A DNA stretch of 20,491 nucleotides from CAZJYI01 sp964550025 (GCA_964550025.1 CAZJYI010000182.1:1-20491); one strand, 5' to 3'; positions 1-8,146 are shown, counted from the stretch's first letter. Notes: generated from the letters alone by a model not told the origin. Made by a program: numbers and translations.

Positions 1-268
1 TGCCGGGCAGAAGGCTGTAGGCCTTCTCCAAGTCCGTGCGCAGCTCGTCGGCCGTCCGCGCTTTTCCCGGGTAGTTCCCCGTGACGGCAAGACCGCCGCC
101 CAGGTCTTCATCGGCCCCTTCGAACCCGCCGACGTCATCGCCCTGCCAGCAGTGAAGACTGACCGGCACGGTTAGAAGGCGGGCCATCACGTCTTCGGTA
201 TCTACACCCAGGGCGGCATACCGCTCGCGGGCAGACTCGTATGCTCTCTCAACGAGGTTGTCACTCAT
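1..268 (-). CDS. rhaA: L-rhamnose isomerase, N-terminal part (cut by window edge)
   Basis: Converts L-rhamnose to L-rhamnulose in the cytoplasm, the first step of phosphorylating rhamnose catabolism. Only the first 89 codons lie in the window; the gene runs off the left edge. The visible protein carries recognisable RhaA signatures: a segment ending VPVSLHCWQGDDVGGFEG at about residues 34-51, then TGNYPGKARTADELR at about 66-80, both very close to the N-terminus of E. coli RhaA as I remember it. The start ATG is at 266-268 on the minus strand, with AGAGGA a suitable distance upstream. It lies downstream of the aldolase gene on the same strand, with a 191-bp gap that holds a palindromic repeat pair. 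Metal-binding residues of the isomerase lie beyond the window. Recognition of the family is firm. Confidence 0.93.
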   Translation of the reverse strand, partial: MSDNLVERAYESARERYAALGVDTEDVMARLLTVPVSLHCWQGDDVGGFEGADEDLGGGLAVTGNYPGKARTADELRTDLEKAYSLLPG

Positions 269-325
269 TCCGTATTCCTCTGTTTCAACGCATCAACCTG
301 CGTAGTTCCTATCACGGAGAAGCCA

Positions 326-424
326 GTAGCCCGTCCGCCATGGGCGGAAACGCGGGCTTCCCCCTGACGACACATTTTCGCGCCAATTTCAGCCCGCTTC
401 CGTCCGCCGCGGGCGGAGGGCTAC
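326..424. repeat. Inverted pair of palindromic repeats, family A (REPIN-like)
   Basis: Two related units of about 34 bp face each other. The left one, 326-361, begins GTAGCCCGTCCGCC and ends CGGGCTTCC. The right one, 391-424, begins AGCCCGCTTCCGTCCGCCG and ends GGGCTACC, so it is close to the reverse complement of the left. Each has an internal palindrome (CCGCCatGGGCGG; CCGCCgcGGGCGG). The pair fills about half of the gap between the aldolase and rhaA. The right-hand unit recurs almost exactly at 12776-12807. The transcript could fold into strong hairpins that affect rhaA expression; this is inference. Confidence 0.75.
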
Positions 425-459
425 CTGAGAGCGCCCGCATCCGTCTTCCGCAACGGAAA

Positions 460-1539
460 CTACGGCCCATCCCCCAGGCTCACCTTGGAACGATAGGCCT
501 CGACTTCCCAGTTCTCAATAAACTCGCGTGCCCTGTCACTCATGAACTCCACGCCGCCGAATGCCTCGGTCAATCGGCACACCAGAGCGCCGTCGCGCGC
601 CAGCGCCAGCGCCATGTCGGCCACCTTCTGCGACGGACCGATGCCGACAACGGCATCCGGCGTCGCCACGACCCGCGGGGTGTATCCCCACCGTTCCCGA
701 AACGCGGCAGCACCTTCGGGGGTCAGCTCGCCGTCGTAGGCGTAGGCCTTGGCATACACCAGGTGATCGGGAGACAGCGGCCCCGGCGGGGGGATGAACG
801 CGCCGGAAAAGGCCGTGCAGCGCGCTTCGTCGCCGAAGACCTCTTTCAGCCGGACGGACAGCGACGCCATCCGCTCCTCGTCGAGCATCGGGTCGTAGAT
901 CCGGTCGACCGGGACACCCGCCTTCTCGTAATGTGCGCCGAGTACTTCCGCCAGGCGGCCGTGGATCCGCCGCACGGCCTCGGGCGTGTCCTCGGCCACG
1001 AAGACACCGTGGTTCTTCATAATGACCAGAGAGGGCTGACGGCCATGCTCGGCCGCGAAGGCATCCACTTCCTCGCGCGCCCGCATGCATAGCGTATAGC
1101 CCGGATCCACGTAATCCATCCAGAGGGCTTCCGGAAAGAGCTCGCGGCAGGCGGCGGCGCCGTCCCGGCCGCAGGTGAGACCGTTGAGGAGCGTCATGTG
1201 CGTGTGAACGACGAACGTGGCATCAAAGACGTTGTGCAGCGGCGCCTCGACCGACGGCCGGCCGGACTCGCCGGGCAGGACGGTGGCCAACATGTGGTCC
1301 TTGACGAACGCTTCGCGCGCGCTGGGTTCGGCCGGGGCTTCCAGCTCGTAGAGCTGCGTGATCTTGCGGCGGTCCAGTGCCAGGAACTGTTCGGGAGCGA
1401 TCTCTCTCAGCGTCGTCCCCGAGGGTTTTACCCACAGGGTTTCCTCGTCTTTGGCGGACGTGTTGCCGCCGCCGCCCAACACGTAGTCATCGATCCCGAA
1501 TTCATGGGACAAGTCGGCAACGGCGTCGAGTAGATTCAT
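460..1539 (-). CDS. Class II aldolase, probable rhamnulose-1-phosphate aldolase
   Basis: A 359-residue class II (zinc) aldolase, likely cleaving rhamnulose-1-phosphate to dihydroxyacetone phosphate and L-lactaldehyde. Visible family features: a phosphate-binding loop LGGGGNTSAK at residues 21-30 followed by VKPSGT at 37-42, a candidate catalytic Glu98 in SVEAP, zinc ligand candidates His112 and His114 in VVHTHM, and His177 in MKNHG. The reading frame stays open upstream to 1650, but ATG 1539 is preferred because GGGGAG lies just upstream and homology starts there. It resembles the aldolase half of bifunctional rhamnulose-phosphate aldolase/dehydrogenases such as B. subtilis YuxG, but stops with no short-chain dehydrogenase domain. 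The rhaA gene follows on the same strand and the rhamnosidase is divergent, which supports rhamnose over fucose, though the close similarity of fuculose-phosphate aldolases leaves that open. Confidence 0.85.
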   Translation of the reverse strand: MNLLDAVADLSHEFGIDDYVLGGGGNTSAKDEETLWVKPSGTTLREIAPEQFLALDRRKITQLYELEAPAEPSAREAFVKDHMLATVLPGESGRPSVEAPLHNVFDATFVVHTHMTLLNGLTCGRDGAAACRELFPEALWMDYVDPGYTLCMRAREEVDAFAAEHGRQPSLVIMKNHGVFVAEDTPEAVRRIHGRLAEVLGAHYEKAGVPVDRIYDPMLDEERMASLSVRLKEVFGDEARCTAFSGAFIPPPGPLSPDHLVYAKAYAYDGELTPEGAAAFRERWGYTPRVVATPDAVVGIGPSQKVADMALALARDGALVCRLTEAFGGVEFMSDRAREFIENWEVEAYRSKVSLGDGP

Positions 1540-1586
1540 CGTCTCCCCGTCAATATGGGTCTTCTGCGGCTCGAAAGGACCCGCTT

Positions 1587-1615
1587 CTTGTACACCGGGA
1601 AGCACGGACAGGCAA
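1587..1615 (-). promoter_or_regulatory. Possible sigma70-type promoter for aldolase-rhaA
   Basis: Read on the minus strand: TTGCCT at 1615-1610, a 17-bp spacer, then TACAAG at 1592-1587. Each hexamer matches consensus at 4 of 6 positions and the spacing is ideal. It lies about 48 bp upstream of the aldolase ATG. In GC-rich DNA such matches occur by chance, so this is tentative. Confidence 0.3.
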
Positions 1616-1633
1616 GCGGGAAAGCAGGAGGGC

Positions 1634-1661
1634 CATGGACTATGGACCATGGACTGTGGTC
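1634..1661. repeat. Degenerate heptanucleotide tandem repeat
   Basis: Four consecutive 7-nt units: CATGGAC, TATGGAC, CATGGAC, TGTGGTC. It sits midway between the divergent starts of the aldolase (1539) and rhamnosidase (1716). The run is self-complementary in part (GGACCATGGACTGTGGTCC), so it can form a hairpin. A weak plus-strand promoter guess (TGGACC at 1643-1648, TAGGAT at 1667-1672, 18-bp spacer) would overlap it. Confidence 0.65.
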
Positions 1662-1715
1662 CGTGCTAGGATGCTGCGCTACGTGTGAAAGCTGCGGTTT
1701 ACGGGGAGACAGGAT

Positions 1716-4700
1716 GTGAAGAGGCGAATTTTGCGAGGCGTGCTGCTGATGGCTGCGATGGCTCTGACTGGCGGCGTACAGGCGGATGTGCGCGTCGGGC
1801 ATCTGCGTTGCGAGTACCGCGAGAACCCGCGGGGGATAGACGAGAAAGCTCCCCGTCTGAGCTGGATCATGTCGTCCGCTGAGCGCGGACAGAAACAGAC
1901 GGCGTACCAGGTACAGGCTGCGTCCTCTATGCAGGGGCTTGCCGCGGACGGGGGCGATTTGTGGGACAGCGGCAAGGTGGAATCAGACCAGTCAGTCCAC
2001 GTTGCGTACGCAGGCAGGCGCCCGGTCTCGCACCAGGAGTGCTGGTGGAAAGTGCGCGTATGGGACAAGGACGGCAAGCCGTCGTCATGGAGCGGTCCGG
2101 CCATGTGGTCCGTGGGCATACTCGATCCGACGGAATGGCAGGCGAAGTGGATCGGGTTCGACAAGCCCTACGACGAAAACACGGCCGCGCCACAACTCAC
2201 CTTCGACCATTGCCGCTGGATCTGGTACCCGGAGGGAAACCCGAAACAGGAAGCCCCCGCGGGCAAATGCTGGTTCCGCCGGGCATTCGACGTCCGCAAG
2301 GGTCCCGGGATCGTCTCCGCGCGGGTGCTCATTTCGGTCGATGACGGTTTCACGCTGTTTCTGAACGGCGCGCGTGTCGGCGGAACGGAGGACGGAGAAG
2401 GCGAAGCGTGGCAAAAGCCGCGGGAGCTCGACATTGCCGCTCATGTGAAGAGAGGCCGGAACGTGCTGGCCGTGGAGGCGACCAACACCTCACCTTCTCC
2501 GGCAGGCCTGATCTGCAGGGCCCAGGTAGAGTTCGAGAAGGGGCCGTCGCTGGAAGTTGTCTCGGACGGGGAATGGCGAGTTGCGAACGCGGTAACACAG
2601 GGGTGGCAGACCGAGGACGCCGACGACACAGAGTGGGCCACGGCCGCGGCGCTCGGTCCCATGGGAGTCAAGCCGTGGGGACAGGTAGCCCGGGCATCGC
2701 AAAGCGGATGGCGGCAAAAGGCGCCGAGCCCGGTGTTTCGAAAGACGTTCGGCATCGACGGCGAGCTCTCTCGTGCTGTGGTCTACACCTGCGGTCTGGG
2801 CTACCACGACCTCTACATCAACGGGCAGCGCGCGGGCGATGCCGTGCTTCAACCGCCTTTTACCCGCTACGACAGGCGCTGCATCTACACAACCCATGAT
2901 GTGACGGAACTTCTCAAGGAAGGCAACAACGCGCTTGGCGTCATGCTGGGGAACGGCTTCTACAATGTCCACACCCGGGCGGCCTGGGACTTCGATGCCG
3001 CGTACTGGCGCAAACGCCCGCGGCTGCTCCTGCAACTTCACCTGTTCATGAAGGACGGCAGCCGGCGCGTGGTCGCAACGGGTGCGGACTGGAAGGCCTC
3101 GACCGGTCCCCTGGTGTACGACGGTGTGCGGCAGGGCGAAGTCTACGACGCGCGGCTGGAGCAGTCCGGATGGAGCGGGCCGGCCTTCGATGACGCGGGC
3201 TGGGGCGACGCATCCGTCGTCGAGGCGCCGGGCGGCGTGCTCTCGGCCGACATCGCGCCGCCTATCCGCGTGGTCGAGACGATCGAGCCGGAACGTCTCA
3301 AGGAGGTGGCCGAGGGGGTCTTCGTGTACGACCTCGGGCAGAACATCGCGGGATGGGTGCGGCTGAAGATGGAAGGGGACGCGGGCACGCAGGTGCGATT
3401 GCGCTACAGCGAACGCCTGCGCGCGGACGGAACACTCGAACAGGGCGAGATCGCGAAGCACGTCCGCAACGACCCCTTCCAGACCGACACCTACATCCTG
3501 CGCGGAGGAAGTCCGGAGGTCTACGAGCCGCGTTTCGTCTATCACGGTTTCCAGTACGTCGAGATAACGGGTTATCCCGGCACGCCGACGCTCGACGCGC
3601 TGCAGGGCTGCGTCGTACAGACGGATTTCAAGCGGGCCGGTTCGTTCGCGTGTTCGAATCCGCTGCTGAACGACATTCAACGCCTGACGGACTGGGCCTA
3701 CCGCGGGAACTACGTGGGTATTCCGACCGACTGCCCGCACCGCGAGAAGAACGGCTGGACGGGAGACGCGCACCTCGCGGCCGAACAGGCCATGTTCAAC
3801 TGGCACAACGAAGCGGCCTATACCAAGTGGATAATCGATTTCGCGGACGAGCAGCGCCCCGACGGCGTAGTCCCCGCGATCATCCCGACGGGCGGCTGGG
3901 GCTACAGATGGGGCAACGGTCCGGCGTGGGACAGCGCCTACCTGCTGATTCCCTGGTACATGTACCTCTACGAGGGCGACACGCGCATTCTCGAACGGCA
4001 CTACGAGGGATGGAAGCGCTATGTGGATTACCTGATGCGGTGCTCCAAGCAGGGCGGCATCGTGAGCATCGGGCTCGGTGACTGGGCACCGGCCAAGAGC
4101 AAGTGCCCCGTGCCGGTCACGTCAACGGGCTATTATTATACGGACACTCGGATCGTGGCGGACGCAGCGCGCATTCTGGGACGGAAGGAGGATGCCGAGG
4201 AGTACGGGAGACGAGCCGCGGGCATTCGCGCGGCGTTCGAGAAGGCATTCGCCAAGGGGAACGGTCTCTACGCCGACGGTAGCCAGACGGCGCTGAGCTG
4301 CGCCGTATACCAGGGGTTCGTTGAGTCGGCGGACGTGCCCGCCGTCATCGAGCAGCTCGTGACCAACATCAGGCGCAACGACGGTCACATCGACACGGGG
4401 ATTCTGGGATCCAAGTACCTGTTCCATGCGCTGAGCGAAAATGGCGCTCACGAGACGGCCTACCGCATCGTAACGCGCGAGGGGCTGCCGGGCTACGCAT
4501 GGTGGGTCGAGCGGGGCGCCACAACGATGTGGGAGAACTGGGACGGTCACGCGTCGCTCAACCACATCATGTTCGGCGACATCAGCGCCTGGTTCTACCG
4601 CCAGCTCGCGGGAATACAGGTAGATCCCGCGAACCCCGGTTTCAAGCACTTCGTCCTCAAGCCGCAACCCGTGGGCGATCTCACGTGGGTCAAGGCGCAT

Positions 4701-4952
4701 CACGACTGTCCGTACGGGCGAATCGTGAGTCACTGGCGAATCGAGAACGGGCGTCTCTTGTGGAGAGTCGTCGTTCCGCCGAATACAACGGCCACGCTCC
4801 ACGTGCCTGTGACCGACGCTGTGGAAGCTGCCGAGGCGTGGCAACCGATAAAGGAGGGAGTCGGTTTGCGTTTCGTGCGCGCAGGAGAAGATTTCGGCGT
4901 GTTCATTGCGGAGTCCGGTGAGTACGCTTTCGATGTCCCCTGGTCGCCGTAG
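1716..4952 (+). CDS. Secreted GH78 alpha-L-rhamnosidase
   Basis: Removes terminal alpha-L-rhamnose from glycans outside the cytoplasm. 1078 residues, long for GH78. Start is GTG 1716 behind GGGGAGACAGGA; the ATG two bases earlier meets a stop at once. A Sec signal peptide ends near Ala23. Then come a fibronectin-like N-terminal sandwich (about 25-130), an extra jelly-roll (about 166-275, with FLNGARVG), a second jelly-roll typical of GH78 (about 330-420, with YINGQRAGD), the (alpha/alpha)6 catalytic barrel and a C-terminal sandwich (about 980-1075). The catalytic-region motif DCPHREKNGWTGD gives Asp672, Glu677 and Asp684, with the same spacing (5 and 12) as the key acids Asp567, Glu572 and Asp579 of Bacillus GL1 RhaB. 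Glu677 is the likely general acid and Glu940 in TMWENWDG the likely base. It is divergent from the aldolase-rhaA pair, which could take up the released sugar. Confidence 0.95.
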   Translation: MKRRILRGVLLMAAMALTGGVQADVRVGHLRCEYRENPRGIDEKAPRLSWIMSSAERGQKQTAYQVQAASSMQGLAADGGDLWDSGKVESDQSVHVAYAGRRPVSHQECWWKVRVWDKDGKPSSWSGPAMWSVGILDPTEWQAKWIGFDKPYDENTAAPQLTFDHCRWIWYPEGNPKQEAPAGKCWFRRAFDVRKGPGIVSARVLISVDDGFTLFLNGARVGGTEDGEGEAWQKPRELDIAAHVKRGRNVLAVEATNTSPSPAGLICRAQVEFEKGPSLEVVSDGEWRVANAVTQGWQTEDADDTEWATAAALGPMGVKPWGQVARASQSGWRQKAPSPVFRKTFGIDGELSRAVVYTCGLGYHDLYINGQRAGDAVLQPPFTRYDRRCIYTTHDVTELLKEGNNALGVMLGNGFYNVHTRAAWDFDAAYWRKRPRLLLQLHLFMKDGSRRVVATGADWKASTGPLVYDGVRQGEVYDARLEQSGWSGPAFDDAGWGDASVVEAPGGVLSADIAPPIRVVETIEPERLKEVAEGVFVYDLGQNIAGWVRLKMEGDAGTQVRLRYSERLRADGTLEQGEIAKHVRNDPFQTDTYILRGGSPEVYEPRFVYHGFQYVEITGYPGTPTLDALQGCVVQTDFKRAGSFACSNPLLNDIQRLTDWAYRGNYVGIPTDCPHREKNGWTGDAHLAAEQAMFNWHNEAAYTKWIIDFADEQRPDGVVPAIIPTGGWGYRWGNGPAWDSAYLLIPWYMYLYEGDTRILERHYEGWKRYVDYLMRCSKQGGIVSIGLGDWAPAKSKCPVPVTSTGYYYTDTRIVADAARILGRKEDAEEYGRRAAGIRAAFEKAFAKGNGLYADGSQTALSCAVYQGFVESADVPAVIEQLVTNIRRNDGHIDTGILGSKYLFHALSENGAHETAYRIVTREGLPGYAWWVERGATTMWENWDGHASLNHIMFGDISAWFYRQLAGIQVDPANPGFKHFVLKPQPVGDLTWVKAHHDCPYGRIVSHWRIENGRLLWRVVVPPNTTATLHVPVTDAVEAAEAWQPIKEGVGLRFVRAGEDFGVFIAESGEYAFDVPWSP

Positions 4953-4977
4953 GAAGGAAAGGTCGGAGAGAGCCGGG

Positions 4978-5002
4978 TCCACTGGCTCACGCTCGTGGCC
5001 AC
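4978..5002. repeat. Diverged single copy of palindromic repeat family B
   Basis: Matches the 25-bp unit seen perfectly at 18788-18812 with two substitutions; core read on plus is GCTCACGCTCGTGGC. It lies in the 88-bp gap between the rhamnosidase stop and the lipoprotein start, with no inverted partner nearby. Confidence 0.6.
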
Positions 5003-5040
5003 TTGCGGGGCCCGCGGCTATCTGGTACCGTCTCAGCCGT

Positions 5041-5415
5041 ATGAACGCTCTGTACAGAAACGGGTGGATGTTCCTGCTCCTGCTCGCCTCCGGCTGCACC
5101 AGCGTGAAGCTGCGCCTGCCGGCGGACGAAGCACCAACCGGCGGCGGGAGAATCGTATACCGGGGAACACGCACCGATACCGCGATGCTGGGGCCAAGCG
5201 CGGTGTTGTTCGGCGACGCCGTCAAGCATCCCACAAGAGCGCAATCGTGCAAGTTTGCCGTTCTGCTGCCCTACTACATCCTGGACATCCCTTTCTCATT
5301 CGCTCTGGACACTATCTGCCTGCCGTGGGACGCCGTCGTGGCAGCTCAAAGCGAAGACAGCGCGGACGACGGTAAGAACACCGGCGAAACGCTCTGGGAC
5401 GACTCTGTCTGGTAG
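5041..5415 (+). CDS. YceK/YidQ-family lipoprotein
   Basis: A 124-residue probable lipoprotein. The start ATG 5041 is chosen because it opens a signal peptide: basic residue, hydrophobic run WMFLLLLASG, then Cys19 as the lipidation site (lipobox ASGC, slightly off-consensus at -3). The C-terminal half carries the family signature LDIPFSFALDTICLPWD at residues 81-97, closely like the DLPFS..FDT..LP.D block of E. coli YceK. The role of this family is not established. No good ribosome-binding site is visible before the ATG, so the start rests on the signal peptide. It sits between the rhamnosidase and an oxidoreductase on the same strand, 88 bp and 55 bp away; whether the three form an operon is unclear. 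Confidence 0.82.
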   Translation: MNALYRNGWMFLLLLASGCTSVKLRLPADEAPTGGGRIVYRGTRTDTAMLGPSAVLFGDAVKHPTRAQSCKFAVLLPYYILDIPFSFALDTICLPWDAVVAAQSEDSADDGKNTGETLWDDSVW

Positions 5416-5470
5416 GGGGCCTCACAGAGCAGGGGCCGTTCCGGGTGCCTGTGTCCCCAGGAGAGATCTG

Positions 5471-6658
5471 ATGTCGAAAACACGCATTGGGATCATCGGT
5501 TGCGGCGGACGCGGAACCGGGTTGGTTCGCATGCTGTCCGAGATGGACCGGCAGATGACCCTGGCGGTCGTTGCCGATCCGAACGAGAAAGGGGCACGGG
5601 CGCGCCTGGAGCGCGGAGAGGTTTCCACGGACGAAACGCTGTTCTGCCGCGACGATGAAGCCCTGCTCGAGCGCGCCGACGAGCTGGATGGCATCATCAT
5701 TGCCACGCGCTGTCACCTGCACGCGCCCATCGCCGTGAAGGCCGCCGCCACCGGTCTGCCGCTCTACCTCGAAAAGCCGGTCGCCATCGACGAGGAGCAA
5801 CTGGCCACGCTGGCGGAAGCGTTCCGCGGCCGCGAAGAGGAGGTCGTGGTGTCGTTCCCGCTGCGGGTCGCGCCCGTCTTCGCTCGCGCGCTCGAGATCC
5901 TGCGTTCCGGACGCCTCGGGACCGTTAACCAGGTCCAGGCCTACAACAACGTGCCCTATGGGGGACACTACTTCGGCGGGCACTACCGCAACTACGGTGA
6001 AACCGGCGGACTCTGGCTGCAAAAGGCCACCCACGACTTCGACTATCTCAACGTGCTGATGAACTCGGCGCCCGAGAAGATTGCCGCCACCATGACGCGG
6101 AAGATCTACGGAGGCGACAAGCCGCACGATCTGCGCTGCTCGGCCTGCGACGAGACGGCGACCTGCATGGAAAGCCCGCCCAACCTGCGCAGACGCGGCA
6201 ACCCGGGCGGAATGAACTGGGACGATATCACCAGCGACGATCCGGACGATCACTGGTGCGCCTTCAGCCGGGAGATTCGCAACCAGGACGCCGGGTCCGC
6301 CCTGATTCTGTACGGGAACGGCAGCCACGCCTGCTACACGCAGAACTTCGTGACCCGCCTGAGCGCGGGGCGACGGGGGGCAACCATCACGGGTTACGCG
6401 GGCACGCTCGACTTCAGCTTCGACGGCAAGATCCGCGTAGTGGAACACCACCGAAGGGTGACTGAGAACATCGAGGTCAAGGAGACGGGAGGGCACGGCG
6501 GAGGCGACCCGGAGCTCGTGCGCAGCTTCCTCGGCATCATCCGCGACGGCACGCCGGCCTGCTCGTCGCTGACGGACGGCATCGTGTCCTGCGCCATGTC
6601 TTTGGCCGCACGCCGCTCGGCCGAGAGGCAGACGTTCGAGGACATTGCCGTACCTTGA
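5471..6658 (+). CDS. Gfo/Idh/MocA family NAD(P)-dependent oxidoreductase
   Basis: A 395-residue cytoplasmic dehydrogenase of the glucose-fructose oxidoreductase/inositol dehydrogenase family, likely acting on a sugar or sugar-derived polyol. Start ATG 5471 follows AGGAGAG with good spacing. The N-terminus is a Rossmann fold with GIIGCGGRG at residues 7-15. The family's EKP motif is at 101-103 (Lys102 catalytic). GGLWLQKATHDFD at 179-191 provides Lys185 and His188/Asp189, the usual active-site region. Between the two halves lies a cysteine cluster, C223-x2-C226-x5-C232, with C263 further on, which may bind a metal. No signal peptide, unlike many secreted relatives in PVC bacteria. The substrate cannot be read from the sequence; rhamnose-related neighbours suggest a deoxysugar or glycan-derived compound, but only weakly. 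Confidence 0.9.
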   Translation: MSKTRIGIIGCGGRGTGLVRMLSEMDRQMTLAVVADPNEKGARARLERGEVSTDETLFCRDDEALLERADELDGIIIATRCHLHAPIAVKAAATGLPLYLEKPVAIDEEQLATLAEAFRGREEEVVVSFPLRVAPVFARALEILRSGRLGTVNQVQAYNNVPYGGHYFGGHYRNYGETGGLWLQKATHDFDYLNVLMNSAPEKIAATMTRKIYGGDKPHDLRCSACDETATCMESPPNLRRRGNPGGMNWDDITSDDPDDHWCAFSREIRNQDAGSALILYGNGSHACYTQNFVTRLSAGRRGATITGYAGTLDFSFDGKIRVVEHHRRVTENIEVKETGGHGGGDPELVRSFLGIIRDGTPACSSLTDGIVSCAMSLAARRSAERQTFEDIAVP

Positions 6659-6665
6659 GAGCACA

Positions 6666-6767
6666 GTCATCAGTGATCGGTGTGAACAGGGAAGGCACAG
6701 TGCGGCGCAACACCGGACGGACGATGCGTCAGGCACTGGTCACTGATAACTGGTAACTGATCACTAT
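6666..6767. repeat. Heptanucleotide repeat clusters in inverted arrangement
   Basis: The right cluster, 6733-6767, is five 7-nt units in a row: GCACTGG, TCACTGA, TAACTGG, TAACTGA, TCACTAT. The left cluster near 6666-6686 reads GTCATCA, GTGATCG, GTGTGAA, which on the opposite strand gives similar units (GATCACT, GATGACT). The two clusters thus bound a roughly 100-bp element with inverted ends, lying between the convergent oxidoreductase and propeller genes. The unit length equals that of the run at 1634-1661, but the unit sequence differs. Confidence 0.6.
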
Positions 6768-6826
6768 CCACCGAACGCGGCGGTCACCCCCCTTCGAGCA
6801 CAGGGCCACTGTAGGCGCCGTTACCT

Positions 6827-8146
6827 CTATCGCCGGATATCGTAGCAGCGCAAAGTGTCGTGGTAGCGCAGGTACAGGCGACCGCCGCAGATCACCGGGT
6901 GCGGCCAGACATCGCTCTGCTTCGGCTGGACCAGTCGAAAACGGCCCTTGGTTTCGAAACCGGTGTCGGTGGGCTTGATCAGCTCGACGATGCCCTTCTC
7001 GCTCAGCACGTAGAGACGTCCGTCGGCGTACGCGGAGCAGCCTTTGGCCAGGTCGCCGCGCGAGTAGAGCATCTTGCCCGTTGCCACCTCGATGCAGCCC
7101 CACTCTTTGCTCTTCTTGTGGCCGGCGCCGTACAGCCGGCCGTCGACGAGCGTCATGGCGCCGTGGCAACTGTCCAGTGACGTCTGCCAGGCCGGCTCGA
7201 AGGTGACGCTGTCCGCATCAGCCTTCACGTGCCACAGCATGCCGCCGAATTCGTCGGGCACGGTGAAGAAGACCGAACTGCCGCAGATGGCGGGCATCGA
7301 CGCGATCACCTCCCAGCGCACATATACGCCCTTCTTCCACAGGATACTGCCATCTTCAGCGTCAACACAGAACAGGTGCCGCGCGGAGCAGCCGAGGATC
7401 AGCCTGCGCCCGCCCACTTCAAGCAGCGAGGGTGACGCGTAGCCGGCTTTGTCGACATCGGGTTCGGGCGGGTCGATCGGGTCGGTCTTCTTGTTGCCGA
7501 AACGGTGCGTGCGGGTGAAGTGCAGCGGCTCGCTGGCCCAAACCGTCTGGCCCGTCCGCTTGTCCAGGGCGGCCATCAGCGCCTTCTTCCCGCCCGGGGT
7601 AACGATGACGTGATCGCCGTCGATCAGCAGGCATTCACTGATCCCCCACCTGATGTTGGGCGCATCGAACCGTTCAAACACGTTGACGGTCCAGTTCATC
7701 GCGCCGGTCTCGGGGTCGAGGCAGACGACCCGGCCGTGTGCGTTCATATGGTAGAGCCGCCCGTCGTCCCAGGTACAGCTCGCCCGGCAACCGGGCCACG
7801 ACTTCTTCCACGACCGCCCGTTCTTCGCCTTCCATTTCAGTTTGCCGTCGAGGTCGAACGCGAAGATCACCAGGTCATCGCCCACATCGCCGGTGATATA
7901 GAGCATGCCGTCCACGATGATGGGCGAGGAATACCCCTTCCCCAATCCGCCGACCTGCCAGACCTGCTTCGGCCCGCCTTCGGGCCAGGTCTGCAGCAAT
8001 CCCGTTTCCGAGGAAATGCCGTCGCGCGTCGGCCCGCGGAACTGCGGCCAGCGGGGCCCGGCCGCTTCGGCGCGGCGCGGATGGGCGGCGAACGACGCTA
8101 CCAACAGGACACAAGCAACAAGGGGGGAAAGCAGGCGGCATGGCAT
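6827..8146 (-). CDS. Secreted PQQ-like beta-propeller repeat protein
   Basis: A 439-residue exported beta-propeller protein with BamB/PQQ-enzyme-like repeats. The start ATG 8146 follows GGAGGA by eight bases; a possible longer start at 8188 lacks this. The signal peptide runs MPCRLLSPLVACVLLVASFA with probable cleavage after the Ala-Glu-Ala near residue 28. WPQFRGPTRDG at 33-43 is the typical opening of these proteins in planctomycetes and relatives. Later blades show repeated strands such as SSPIIVDGMLYITG, TWDDGRLYHMN, DGRLYGAG and ADGRLYVLS, each followed by a Gly-Lys/Asp-Gly turn and Trp. No quinone-dehydrogenase catalytic residues are identifiable, so it is likely a binding or scaffold propeller rather than an enzyme. 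It is transcribed downstream of the histidine kinase with a 92-bp gap. Its ligand is unknown. Confidence 0.88.
   Translation of the reverse strand: MPCRLLSPLVACVLLVASFAAHPRRAEAAGPRWPQFRGPTRDGISSETGLLQTWPEGGPKQVWQVGGLGKGYSSPIIVDGMLYITGDVGDDLVIFAFDLDGKLKWKAKNGRSWKKSWPGCRASCTWDDGRLYHMNAHGRVVCLDPETGAMNWTVNVFERFDAPNIRWGISECLLIDGDHVIVTPGGKKALMAALDKRTGQTVWASEPLHFTRTHRFGNKKTDPIDPPEPDVDKAGYASPSLLEVGGRRLILGCSARHLFCVDAEDGSILWKKGVYVRWEVIASMPAICGSSVFFTVPDEFGGMLWHVKADADSVTFEPAWQTSLDSCHGAMTLVDGRLYGAGHKKSKEWGCIEVATGKMLYSRGDLAKGCSAYADGRLYVLSEKGIVELIKPTDTGFETKGRFRLVQPKQSDVWPHPVICGGRLYLRYHDTLRCYDIRR

Noticed and set aside
241..1092. Plus-strand open frame over the aldolase and rhaA ends
   Set aside because: It crosses the family A repeat and the start of rhaA and lies antisense to the conserved aldolase sequence.
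460..1650. Longer start (1650) for the aldolase
   Set aside because: The extra 37 residues come from the heptamer-repeat region and look non-coding; ATG 1539 has a strong ribosome-binding site and matches the family start.
2490..4001. Long minus-strand open frame opposite the rhamnosidase
   Set aside because: It mirrors the GH78 gene, has no recognisable motif, is rich in Arg/Val/His as expected of antisense of GC-rich coding DNA, and the plus strand clearly encodes a conserved enzyme.
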